A stretch of DNA of 7,823 nucleotides from an uncultured Clostridia bacterium. GTDB lineage: Bacteria; Bacillota; Clostridia; Oscillospirales; QAKW01. The position numbers and the translations under genes are program-made. The DNA is taken from positions 1 to 7,823 of the forward strand of contig CALXGU010000068.1 in assembly GCA_944387905.1 (NCBI GenBank). The letters are read 5' to 3'. The notes beneath the pieces were generated by a model. That model was given only the letters and a program-made list of their open reading frames with translations, was not told the origin of the DNA and searched no databases. Shown in pieces: positions 1 to 5,900 of this stretch. Positions within the stretch are counted from its first letter, which is position 1. Each line of letters starts with the position of its first letter.

Positions 1-368
1 CACCGTATCCGGGTTTTCCCACAGATGCACAGTCGATAATAATGGCGATGCTGCTCAAAGCCGCAGGCACTACTCAGATTCATGAGGCGGTGTTTGACGA
101 CAGGCTCAGAGTAAGCTCGGAATTTATAAAAATGGGCGCCGATATCACTGTTTTCGGCAGGACGGCTTACGTTCACGGAACCGAGCGCCTTTACGGCGCG
201 CGTGTATTCGCAGGCGATCTGCGTTCCGGCGCGGCGCTTGTGATAGCGGCTCTTTCAGCCCGGGGTCAAAGCGTTGTGAAAAATATTTTTCATGTCGAAA
301 GAGGCTATAACGGCTTTGATAAAAAACTGAAAAGCTTGGGTGCTGAGATAATAAAACTAAAGGATTGA
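1..368 (+). CDS. murA: UDP-N-acetylglucosamine 1-carboxyvinyltransferase, C-terminal part (5' truncated by window)
   Basis: This is the last 121 or so codons of MurA; the frame is open from base 3 and the start lies outside the window. MurA transfers enolpyruvate from PEP to UDP-GlcNAc in the cytoplasm, the first committed step of peptidoglycan synthesis. The fragment opens with PYPGFPTDAQ, a hallmark of the MurA C-terminal domain. It continues with the family motifs FDDR, DLRSGAALVIAAL and VERGYNGFDKKLKSLGA, and ends LKD as MurA proteins commonly do. The PEP-binding cysteine loop lies upstream and is not visible. An ATG at 42 gives a shorter ORF but is internal to the conserved domain, so it is not the start. 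The gene ends 4 bases before ftsQ, whose Shine-Dalgarno sequence sits inside the murA stop region, so the two are very likely co-transcribed in a dcw operon. Confidence 0.96.
   Translation, partial: PYPGFPTDAQSIIMAMLLKAAGTTQIHEAVFDDRLRVSSEFIKMGADITVFGRTAYVHGTERLYGARVFAGDLRSGAALVIAALSARGQSVVKNIFHVERGYNGFDKKLKSLGAEIIKLKD
359..364 (+). promoter_or_regulatory. Ribosome binding site of ftsQ, overlapping the murA 3' end
   Basis: AAAGGA lies 8 bases before the ATG at 373 and is embedded in the last codons of murA. This fixes the ftsQ start and suggests translational coupling of the two genes. Confidence 0.7.
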
Positions 369-372
369 TAAA

Positions 373-1182
373 ATGGAAAATCTGTCTGAAAATTCTGCTC
401 TTGCCCGTTACTATAAAAATAAGAAACGCCGTAAAAAACGTAAAAAACTGATTTTTTACACTCTGCTTACGGTGTTTATGGTACTGATAATAACGGTGCT
501 TTCTCTGACCGTATTTTTTAATATAAATCAGTTTACGGTCGAAGGCAACTCACATTACAGCGCCGACGAAATAATAACGGCGTCAGGGCTGGAAAAAGGT
601 CAGAACATGTTCAGGCTGAATAAATTTGACGTGATAGATCGCATAAAACAAACGCTTCCGTATCTGTCGGATGTGACAATAAACAGAAATCTGCCCTCGA
701 CGATGGTTATAACGGTATCTGAGACCACTCCGTTTTGCTATTTGGCATGGGAAGGCTACTTTTATTTGATAGATAAGGATTTGAAGATTTTAGAGGCGTC
801 GGAACAGCAGCCGGAAAATTTGGCACAGCTTGAGGGAATCACACCTGCAGCGTTACAGCCGGGTCAGTATCTGACAGATGCAGACGGGATCGATAAGATC
901 CTGTCAAAGCTCACAGCGTCCATAAATGATAATATAGGCGCTGAAAAAATAACCTCAATAACCGTATCTGATATATATGATCTCAGCTTTGTCTATGACG
1001 GAAGAGTGACGGTCCTTCTGGGCGGCTCTGAGCGCTTGGACGAAAAGCTCAAATTGACTAAGTATGTACTGGATGAAAACGAGTCAAAAGAACATGCTCA
1101 GATAGATGTGTCCTCAGGCACAAAAGCGTATTACAGAGCAGTCCAGGCAGAGGAGAATGAACAGGCTGAGGAAAATGAATAA
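373..1182 (+). CDS. ftsQ: Cell division protein FtsQ/DivIB (POTRA domain)
   Basis: A 269-residue bitopic membrane protein of the divisome. FtsQ/DivIB links the cytoplasm to the septal peptidoglycan machinery through FtsL/DivIC partners (family knowledge). Seen in the sequence: a short cytoplasmic N-terminus with a very basic patch at residues 15-25 (KNKKRRKKRKK), a single hydrophobic transmembrane segment at about 26-49, then an extracytoplasmic POTRA domain starting at INQFTVEGNSHYSADEI (about 51-68) and running to about residue 120. The FtsQ beta domain follows, with NRNLPSTMVITVSE and the YFYLIDKDLKILE stretch. The last residues are highly acidic and repeat AEENE twice. Length matches DivIB proteins of Firmicutes. 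The ATG at 373 has a good ribosome binding site and follows murA by 4 bases. No ftsA follows it; ftsZ comes next after a 95-base gap. Confidence 0.93.
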   Translation: MENLSENSALARYYKNKKRRKKRKKLIFYTLLTVFMVLIITVLSLTVFFNINQFTVEGNSHYSADEIITASGLEKGQNMFRLNKFDVIDRIKQTLPYLSDVTINRNLPSTMVITVSETTPFCYLAWEGYFYLIDKDLKILEASEQQPENLAQLEGITPAALQPGQYLTDADGIDKILSKLTASINDNIGAEKITSITVSDIYDLSFVYDGRVTVLLGGSERLDEKLKLTKYVLDENESKEHAQIDVSSGTKAYYRAVQAEENEQAEENE

Positions 1183-1210
1183 GAAAATATTGTTTTTTTA
1201 TAAAAAGCTC

Positions 1211-1239
1211 TTGAAAAACTATATTAAATAACATAAAAT
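1211..1239 (+). promoter_or_regulatory. Candidate sigma-A promoter for ftsZ
   Basis: TTGAAA (1211-1216), a 17-base spacer and TAAAAT (1234-1239) lie in the AT-rich gap between ftsQ and ftsZ, about 40 bases before the ftsZ ATG. A second TATAAT at 1239-1244 has no well-placed -35 box. Because the whole gap is AT-rich, a chance match is possible, but the spacing is ideal and would let ftsZ be expressed separately from murA-ftsQ. Confidence 0.5.
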
Positions 1240-1263
1240 ATAATCAGTAGATAAATATAACTT

Positions 1264-1270
1264 GAGGAGA
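1264..1270 (+). promoter_or_regulatory. Strong ribosome binding site of ftsZ
   Basis: GAGGAGA lies 7 bases before the ATG at 1278. It supports this start and high translation, as expected for an abundant division protein. Confidence 0.75.
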
Positions 1271-1277
1271 CGTAGAA

Positions 1278-2369
1278 ATGGCCGGATTTGAACTTGCTGA
1301 AAGCACCGAAGGTGTTGTAAATATAAAAGTCATCGGTACGGGTGGCGGCGGCTGTAATGCCGTAAACAGAATGATTGCGAACGGAACAAAGGGAGTTGAA
1401 TTTATTGCGGTGAATACCGACCGTCCTGTTATTGATATTTCCAGGGCGGATAAAAAAATACAAATCGGCGCTAAGCTGACAAAGGGTCAGGGTGCGGGAT
1501 CTGATCCGAAGATAGGAGAGGATTCGGCGTTGGAAAGCCGCGAGGAGATAGAGGAAATCCTGCGCGGTACGGACATGGTATTTATTGCCGCCGGTATGGG
1601 CGGCGGCACGGGAACAGGTTCCGCACCCGTTATAGCCCAGATAGCAAAAGATCTTGGCATACTCACAGTTGCCATTGTGACAAAGCCGTTTAATTTTGAG
1701 GGCAGACAGAAAATGCGCGTGGCGGAGGAGGGAATTGCAAAGCTCAGACAGAATGTCGACAGTCTCATTGTTATTCCCAATGAAAAACTGAAATTTGCGT
1801 CAGCGGAGCGTATAACTCTGCTCAATGCTTTCCAAATCGCCGATGACGTTTTAAGACAGGGCGTACAGAGCATATCCGATCTTATTCTGATACCCGGGAT
1901 CGTAAATCTTGACTTTGCCGACGTACATAAAATCATGAAAGACGCGGGCAATGCGCATATGGGTGTCGGACGTGCGTCCGGCAAGGATAAGGCGGAGGCG
2001 GCAGCACAGATGGCAATTTCCAGCCCGCTGCTTGAAACAACGATTGACGGCGCTACGGGTGTTATTATCAACATCACCGGTTCTCCCGATATAGGGCTTG
2101 ATGAAGTCGATATCGCAGCTCAGAAAATTACCGAGTCCATCCATCCTGATGCGAATATAATTTGGGGCGCTGCGTTTAACAACGATCTTGAAGACGAAAT
2201 GATAGTTACAGTTATTGCCACCGGCTTTGACGGCGGTAAAAATACTGTGATTGCTGCCAAGGAAAACGTTGAAGAAAATCCTGTTGAAGAAGATGCCGGA
2301 GATGATGATGAGGATCTTTCACTCGGTTTGCTTAATTTCTTTAAAAACAAATCAGATTACGAAGACTGA
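1278..2369 (+). CDS. ftsZ: Cell division GTPase FtsZ (tubulin homologue)
   Basis: A 363-residue cytoplasmic GTPase that polymerises into the Z ring and recruits the divisome. Motifs seen: the first glycine loop GTGGGGCNAV (20-29), NTD (46-48), the tubulin signature GGGTGTGSA (108-116), FEGR (140-143) with the guanine-contacting Glu and Arg, and the T7 synergy loop NLDFAD (210-215) with both catalytic aspartates. The C-terminal subdomain includes ISSPLLETTIDGA and ends about residue 318 (VTVIATGF). The linker after it is short (roughly 20-25 residues) and very acidic. The C-terminal peptide reads LSLGLLNFFKNKSDYED, lacking the DIPxFL core of well-studied FtsZ proteins. A strong ribosome binding site, a candidate promoter upstream and a terminator downstream suggest it can form its own transcript. 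Identity is certain; only the tail is unusual. Confidence 0.98.
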   Translation: MAGFELAESTEGVVNIKVIGTGGGGCNAVNRMIANGTKGVEFIAVNTDRPVIDISRADKKIQIGAKLTKGQGAGSDPKIGEDSALESREEIEEILRGTDMVFIAAGMGGGTGTGSAPVIAQIAKDLGILTVAIVTKPFNFEGRQKMRVAEEGIAKLRQNVDSLIVIPNEKLKFASAERITLLNAFQIADDVLRQGVQSISDLILIPGIVNLDFADVHKIMKDAGNAHMGVGRASGKDKAEAAAQMAISSPLLETTIDGATGVIINITGSPDIGLDEVDIAAQKITESIHPDANIIWGAAFNNDLEDEMIVTVIATGFDGGKNTVIAAKENVEENPVEEDAGDDDEDLSLGLLNFFKNKSDYED

Positions 2370-2388
2370 TTTAAAAAATAAAACGCAC

Positions 2389-2430
2389 AAGGAGAGGCAC
2401 TATAGGAAAGCTGCCTCTCCTTTTAACTTT
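2389..2430 (+). terminator. Rho-independent terminator after ftsZ
   Basis: Eleven-base perfect arms AAGGAGAGGCA (2389-2399) and TGCCTCTCCTT (2412-2422) enclose a 12-base loop and run into TTAACTTT. The hairpin starts 20 bases after the ftsZ stop, so it closes the murA-ftsQ-ftsZ transcript. The T tract is interrupted by AAC, so readthrough toward the sigma-factor gene is possible. Confidence 0.8.
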
Positions 2431-2486
2431 GCAGTCAGCCGGAATTATCGTATTCCTAAAAAATCAATACATTGAAGGATTGTAAA

Positions 2487-2522
2487 ATGGAAAACAGAAT
2501 TTTATCTGGAAAAATCGCCTAA
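2487..2522 (+). CDS. Possible 11-codon leader ORF upstream of the sigma-factor gene
   Basis: ATG at 2487 is preceded by GAAGGA (2474-2479) with 7 bases of spacing and encodes MENRILSGKIA followed by TAA. The ribosome binding site is as good as those of the real genes here. The peptide is too short to identify by family. It could be a leader peptide for the gene at 2586, the relic of an interrupted gene, or chance. I see no attenuator hairpin between it and 2586, so any regulatory role is speculation. Confidence 0.2.
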   Translation: MENRILSGKIA

Positions 2523-2572
2523 CCAATCTCAATTTGTTCCGACTATATAAGCGTAACGATCATGATTGAAAC

Positions 2573-2581
2573 AAAAAGGTG
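2573..2581 (+). promoter_or_regulatory. Ribosome binding site that selects the ATG at 2586
   Basis: AAAAAGGTG ends 4 bases before the ATG at 2586. Its AGGTG core matches the 3' half of the AGGAGGTGATC consensus, so the short spacing is acceptable. The in-frame ATG at 2562 has no purine-rich sequence before it (GCGTAACGATC), so the shorter start is preferred. Confidence 0.6.
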
Positions 2582-2585
2582 TAAG

Positions 2586-4229
2586 ATGAAAACAAACGAA
2601 ACGCTAAAATTACTTGATGACAAAGACTTCCTGGATAAGATATATCATTTTTCTTACCATAGGTGCAATACATCTTTTGAAGCTGAGGATCTATGCTCGG
2701 ATATAGTTCTTGCAATAATATCAGCCATACATAAACAAGAACGTATTGAGAATTTTTACGCCTTTGTATGGACCATTGCTCGCAGAGTTTATGCTGATTA
2801 TTGTGAAAAAAGAAATGCGGAGCGCCAAGTATCCAGCATTGAAAACAGCGAATTGATGTCAGGATCTAAAGAAAATCAAATAGAAGAATTTGTTGAGGAA
2901 ACAGCCGAACAAGAACAAATAAGTAGAATTTTCAAAGAAATTTCTTTTTTGTCAAAGGCATACCGAGAAGTAATGGTAATGTTCTACATTGATGAGTTGA
3001 AGGTGAAAGAGATTTCAACAAGACTTAACATCAATGAAACCACCGTAAAGCAACGTTTGTTCTCTGCAAGAAATTCAGTTAGAAAAGAGGTTGAAACTAT
3101 GAGTGAAAGAACATATGTATTAAAGCCTATCAAATTGGCTGTTTCAGGAACCGGAAATCCTTGCGGCAACGATCCTCGTTCTAAAACCGAAAGGATGTTT
3201 TCTCAAAACTTAATATATTTGTGCAAACACAAACCAAAGTCAGCAAAAGAACTATCTGAAGAACTTTGCGTACCCATGCCTTATATAGAAGAAGAATTGG
3301 AAATTCAATGTCACGGTGAAAACGGGAAATATGGTATGCTCCGCAAACTTGATAACGGCAGGTATGCAGTAAATATTCATTTGGTAGATTATGATGAGTA
3401 CGACCAAGCCAATAAGATTTACGAAAAGCATTTACCTGAAATTTTGCGAAATTATCAAAATACGCTGAAACAGAATGAAGAAAAAATACTTTCATTCCCT
3501 TACTTAAGCGAACAGAATGATTTACGTTTTATTATGTGGTCTTTGATCTCAAGAACGGTTTGGGATTTTGAAGAAAGAATCAATAAAGTTCTTGCAGAAA
3601 AATACTTTTCTGATATTGAACCAATTAAAAGAGCTTTTTCGTGCGTTGCAGTCGCCTATACAGATGAACAATATCCTGAATTTGATTTCTATGGCAGCGA
3701 CGGTATTAATGCAAATTCAATCGGCGGGTATAAATCGGTATTTGTATCCAATATTTATGGTAAGCGTATTGATAGACACTTCCATTGCGGACACAACCTG
3801 TCTCACGATCCCAAGCTCTTAATGGTACTCAGAGCCATTGGAGGAATTGAGATTGATAAACTGTCAGAAAATGAAAAAGAAATCGCAGCTAAAGCTCTTG
3901 AATGTGGGTATCTTCGCAAGAAGGGTAATATTATAGAACCCAAAATAATCGTGATTGACAGAAAGAATGATATGGACTTCTATAACCTTTCTTTTGATTT
4001 CAATAACGATATGGGAACGGTTATCGAGCAAATTGCCGAAGAACTTTCAGTATTTATGAAAACTCATATCCCTGAACACCTGATGAACGAGTATCAAATT
4101 TATACGAAACTTATTGCAGGCGTCAGAATATTGGCAAAAACAATAGAGGAATGTATCAACGAAGATCTACTTGCAGAACCTGAAAACAGGGTTGGAGCAG
4201 AAGGCGTATTGATGATTATAAAAAAATAA
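2586..4229 (+). CDS. ECF-like sigma-70 family factor with long C-terminal winged-helix extension
   Basis: A 547-residue protein from ATG 2586 (555 from ATG 2562; numbers below use the longer form). Residues about 22-85 form a sigma region 2 (FEAEDLCSDIVLAIISAI, then FYAFVWTIARRVYADYCEKR). Residues about 118-178 form sigma region 4, with the helix-turn-helix KVKEISTRLNINETTVKQRL and an LSKAYREVMVMFYIDEL lead. This is the ECF layout and should direct RNA polymerase to a dedicated promoter set. ECF factors normally end near residue 180, but this one continues for about 375 residues. The extension holds a winged-helix-like segment at about 215-275 (QNLIYLCKHKPKSAKELSEE, then GKYGMLRKLDNGRYAVNIHL), seen from memory in other long Firmicute sigma factors. 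It also has a His/Cys cluster at 406-415 and a second winged-helix-like stretch at about 418-465. No anti-sigma gene is adjacent. The gene is clearly AT-richer than its neighbours, suggesting transfer. Its target promoters and signal are unknown. Confidence 0.85.
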   Translation: MKTNETLKLLDDKDFLDKIYHFSYHRCNTSFEAEDLCSDIVLAIISAIHKQERIENFYAFVWTIARRVYADYCEKRNAERQVSSIENSELMSGSKENQIEEFVEETAEQEQISRIFKEISFLSKAYREVMVMFYIDELKVKEISTRLNINETTVKQRLFSARNSVRKEVETMSERTYVLKPIKLAVSGTGNPCGNDPRSKTERMFSQNLIYLCKHKPKSAKELSEELCVPMPYIEEELEIQCHGENGKYGMLRKLDNGRYAVNIHLVDYDEYDQANKIYEKHLPEILRNYQNTLKQNEEKILSFPYLSEQNDLRFIMWSLISRTVWDFEERINKVLAEKYFSDIEPIKRAFSCVAVAYTDEQYPEFDFYGSDGINANSIGGYKSVFVSNIYGKRIDRHFHCGHNLSHDPKLLMVLRAIGGIEIDKLSENEKEIAAKALECGYLRKKGNIIEPKIIVIDRKNDMDFYNLSFDFNNDMGTVIEQIAEELSVFMKTHIPEHLMNEYQIYTKLIAGVRILAKTIEECINEDLLAEPENRVGAEGVLMIIKK

Positions 4230-4546
4230 GTGATCGCAAGCAACAGTAAGCCTGCAGGAATAGCGGACATCGAATTGTGACACCTGCGATCCCAAAATGG
4301 AGAAGTATAATACTTGGGGCGCCCTATATAAAGAAGGGCGCCCCAAGTTTGCGTTTTATTTATTATTATATTTTTATCGCAGCCGACGCAAACGGATGTT
4401 ACAAGCGTCCTTTTGTGCTTGCTGAATGCTTAGGTATAAAGACTGTGTCCCGATACAAACAGCAGATATATTCCAAATTATTGCAGAACTTGCAGCTGCG
4501 GCGTTTTTTGTGTCGTTTTTACGGATTTATCTATAAAAAACATCTA
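4230..4546. other. Intergenic stretch without a supportable gene
   Basis: These 317 bases separate the sigma-factor stop from the stop of the leftward deacetylase gene. They contain the 13-bp terminator hairpin (4312-4348). The remaining 4349-4546 is partly AT-rich (a TTTATTATTATATTTTTAT run just after the terminator) and then mixed, with a weak 5-bp inverted pair GACGC/GCGTC at 4385-4409. No tRNA, no ribosome binding site with a credible ORF, and no clear terminator for the deacetylase on the minus strand were found. Short open frames cross it, but they run through the hairpin and show no family resemblance. Confidence 0.6.
4312..4362 (+). terminator. Rho-independent terminator with 13-bp perfect GC-rich stem
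   Basis: ACTTGGGGCGCCC (4312-4324) and GGGCGCCCCAAGT (4336-4348) pair perfectly around an 11-base AT-rich loop. The sequence continues TTTGCGTTTTATTT on the plus strand, so it most likely terminates the sigma-factor transcript, whose stop is 83 bases upstream. On the minus strand the hairpin is followed by ATTATACTTC without a real T run, so it looks one-directional. Confidence 0.75.
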
Positions 4547-5428
4547 TTATTTCAAAAATTGAATGGGTGGGGTATTTTCATCAAGAGTTTTGAAAATATA
4601 TCCCTGGCTTTTCAGCTGCTCTATAATTACAGGAAGCGCCTCTACTGTGGTTTTCTTTGTGTTGTTATCATGCATAAGAACAATTGAGGTCTGTTTGTCC
4701 TTAACTCCCGATAAAACCGAATTTATTATAACTTGGGTGTCCTGCACCTTTTTTTCGGCGTCCAGACTTGAGACATTCCAGTCAAAGTATACGATCCCCT
4801 TTTGCTGAGCCTGCTGTGTAAGCACCTCCATTATCCCATCGCAGTAGCGCTGGCTAACAGTATTGTTTGAGCCTCCGGGAAATCTCAGTATACTTAGATG
4901 CCTGCCTGTTATTTCAAAAAAAATATCGTCATTTTTTTTATACTGTTCCCAGAACGCATCGGTAGACGAGTAAATCTCTTCATATTTATGTGAATATGTA
5001 TGATTGCCCGCTGAATGTCCGTCCGTAATTATTCTTCTGCAAATCTGCGCCGCATATCCCCCCTCTTTTCCTATCACAAAAAAAGTCGCTTTAACATTGT
5101 ATTTGTCAAGTATATCTAATATTTTTTCGGTATTTTGAGACGGTCCGTCATCAAAAGTCAGATAAACAACCTTTGCGTTTTTCTGTTCAGCCTTCAGTTT
5201 TTCTAGTTCTGCGTAATCATCTTTTAAAGACTCGTATTCCTTTTTAAGATCATTCAGTTCACCGTCGATCTGAGCGCTGTATGCCTGCGATTTGGCAAGA
5301 GTGTCATTTAAATCCCGTATTTTGCCTTCCAGAACAAAAAAAATCACCGCGCACGCAATGACCGCCGCAGTCAGAGCCGCAGCCAGTATCGCCGTTACCG
5401 GTGGTTTAAATGTTTTAGTTTTACTCAT
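4547..5428 (-). CDS. Membrane-anchored NodB-domain polysaccharide deacetylase
   Basis: A 293-residue carbohydrate esterase family 4 protein, expected to remove N-acetyl groups from cell-surface glycan, most likely peptidoglycan, outside the membrane. Seen in order: an uncleaved-looking hydrophobic anchor at about 11-33; a heptad-like charged helix at about 35-83, probably a coiled coil that holds the enzyme away from the membrane; then the NodB domain from about 86. All five catalytic motifs are present: TFDDGP (91-96, base Asp93 and metal Asp94), HTYSH (143-147, two metal His), RFPGG (182-186), FDWNVSS (215-221) and LMHD (251-254, catalytic His253). It should therefore be an active metal-dependent enzyme. 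The start has AAGGGG on the minus strand (5438-5443) 9 bases upstream. It lies downstream of rnpB on the same strand, behind an inverted repeat. Exact substrate (vegetative wall or spore cortex) cannot be read from sequence. Confidence 0.93.
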   Translation of the reverse strand: MSKTKTFKPPVTAILAAALTAAVIACAVIFFVLEGKIRDLNDTLAKSQAYSAQIDGELNDLKKEYESLKDDYAELEKLKAEQKNAKVVYLTFDDGPSQNTEKILDILDKYNVKATFFVIGKEGGYAAQICRRIITDGHSAGNHTYSHKYEEIYSSTDAFWEQYKKNDDIFFEITGRHLSILRFPGGSNNTVSQRYCDGIMEVLTQQAQQKGIVYFDWNVSSLDAEKKVQDTQVIINSVLSGVKDKQTSIVLMHDNNTKKTTVEALPVIIEQLKSQGYIFKTLDENTPPIQFLK

Positions 5429-5446
5429 TATCCAGATCCCCTTGAG

Positions 5447-5489
5447 TTTGCTTTAATATAATTGACGCTAAAACATTATATTAAGCAAA
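5447..5489. repeat. Near-perfect inverted repeat between rnpB and the deacetylase gene
   Basis: TTTGCTTTAATATAAT (5447-5462) and ATTATATTAAGCAAA (5475-5489) are inverted copies, identical except for one extra T in the left arm, around a 12-base spacer. Each arm contains TATAAT in its outward-to-inward reading, so on the minus strand a possible -10 box of the deacetylase gene (5475-5480) lies inside the repeat, though I see no good -35 box for it. The lack of GC and of a T tail argues against a terminator. An operator for a dimeric regulator is the more natural reading, but unproven. Confidence 0.6.
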
Positions 5490-5506
5490 GCGGAGAAAAA
5501 TGAGGC

Positions 5507-5849
5507 GTAACGAGTAAATCTGTAAGCCGAGTTCTGTCAAGGGCAGTCATCTGTCTGGGAAATATGTTGCCATATTCCTCTTGCCACCCGTCAAAGCTCA
5601 AGCGGACGAACAGCCCATCGCTTTTATCGGTGTTGCATCGGATAGGGTTTACAGGACTTGCATGTCACCATGCAAGCCGGTGAGCTCTTACCTCGCCTTT
5701 CCACCCTTACCCGCAAAAGCGGGCGGTATATCTCTGTTGCACTCTCCCTGGGGTCGCCCCCGGTGGACGTTATCCATTATCCTGTTCTGTGATGCTCGGA
5801 CTTTCCTCCGTATAGAAACTATACGGCGACTGCCTGATTTACTCGTTAC
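5507..5849 (-). ncRNA. rnpB: RNase P RNA, bacterial type A
   Basis: The catalytic RNA of RNase P, which removes tRNA 5' leaders. On the minus strand the conserved core elements occur in order: GGAGGAAAGTCCGAGC (5809-5794), GCAACAGAGA (5740-5731, universally conserved), a P12-type hairpin GCCCGCTTTTGCGGG followed by TAAGGGTGGAAAGG, GGTAAGAGCTCACCGG, and the 3' core AGAACTCGGCTTAC (5535-5522). The two ends pair perfectly over 14 bases (5836-5849 with 5507-5520) as helix P1, which sets the termini to within a few bases. The P3 hairpin CCGTATAG/CTATACGG and a hairpin capped by a GCAA loop (about 5557-5579, probably P18) are also visible. The order of core elements follows E. coli type A, as expected for Clostridia rather than Bacilli. 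The P15-P17 part looks reduced. No separate terminator hairpin is seen; P1 is followed by a T-rich stretch. Confidence 0.96.
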
Positions 5850-5855
5850 CTGTGT

Positions 5856-5884
5856 ATTTTACCATCAGATATATAAAAATGCAA
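5856..5884 (-). promoter_or_regulatory. Sigma-A promoter of rnpB with extended -10
   Basis: On the minus strand TTGCAT (5884-5879), a 17-base spacer and TAAAAT (5861-5856) preceded by TGG, an extended -10 element. A start about 7 bases downstream falls at 5849-5850, exactly where helix P1 of RNase P RNA begins, so sequence and RNA structure agree. Confidence 0.8.
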
Positions 5885-5900
5885 ATCTTTTTTAAATTCC

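Noticed and set aside
2251..2475. Open frame of 74 codons overlapping the ftsZ end
   Set aside because: It is a shadow of ftsZ in another frame that runs through the ftsZ terminator.
2544..2551. TATATAAG as a -10 box for the sigma gene
   Set aside because: No acceptable -35 box lies 16-18 bases upstream, and an ECF-type autoregulated promoter could not be recognised with confidence either.
4230..4280. GTG-started 16-codon frame immediately after the sigma-factor stop
   Set aside because: No Shine-Dalgarno sequence and no family resemblance; it is too short to separate from chance. It could be a gene remnant, but nothing supports that.
2484..4301. Eight-base direct repeat AAAATGGA at 2484-2491 and 4294-4301 flanking the sigma gene
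   Set aside because: I considered it as a target site duplication. It is short and AT-rich, one copy is part of an ATG context, and no terminal inverted repeats, transposase or integrase are present.
4306..4311. Perfect TATAAT just before the terminator hairpin
   Set aside because: No -35 element at the right distance and nothing to transcribe beyond the hairpin, so I treat it as chance in AT-rich DNA.
4277..4687. Open frame of 136 codons on the plus strand
   Set aside because: It runs through the 13-bp terminator hairpin and then antisense into the deacetylase gene. It has no ribosome binding site and no recognisable motif.
5581..5895. Open frame of 104 codons on the plus strand
   Set aside because: It is antisense to the RNase P RNA gene, whose conserved core and P1 pairing explain the sequence fully.
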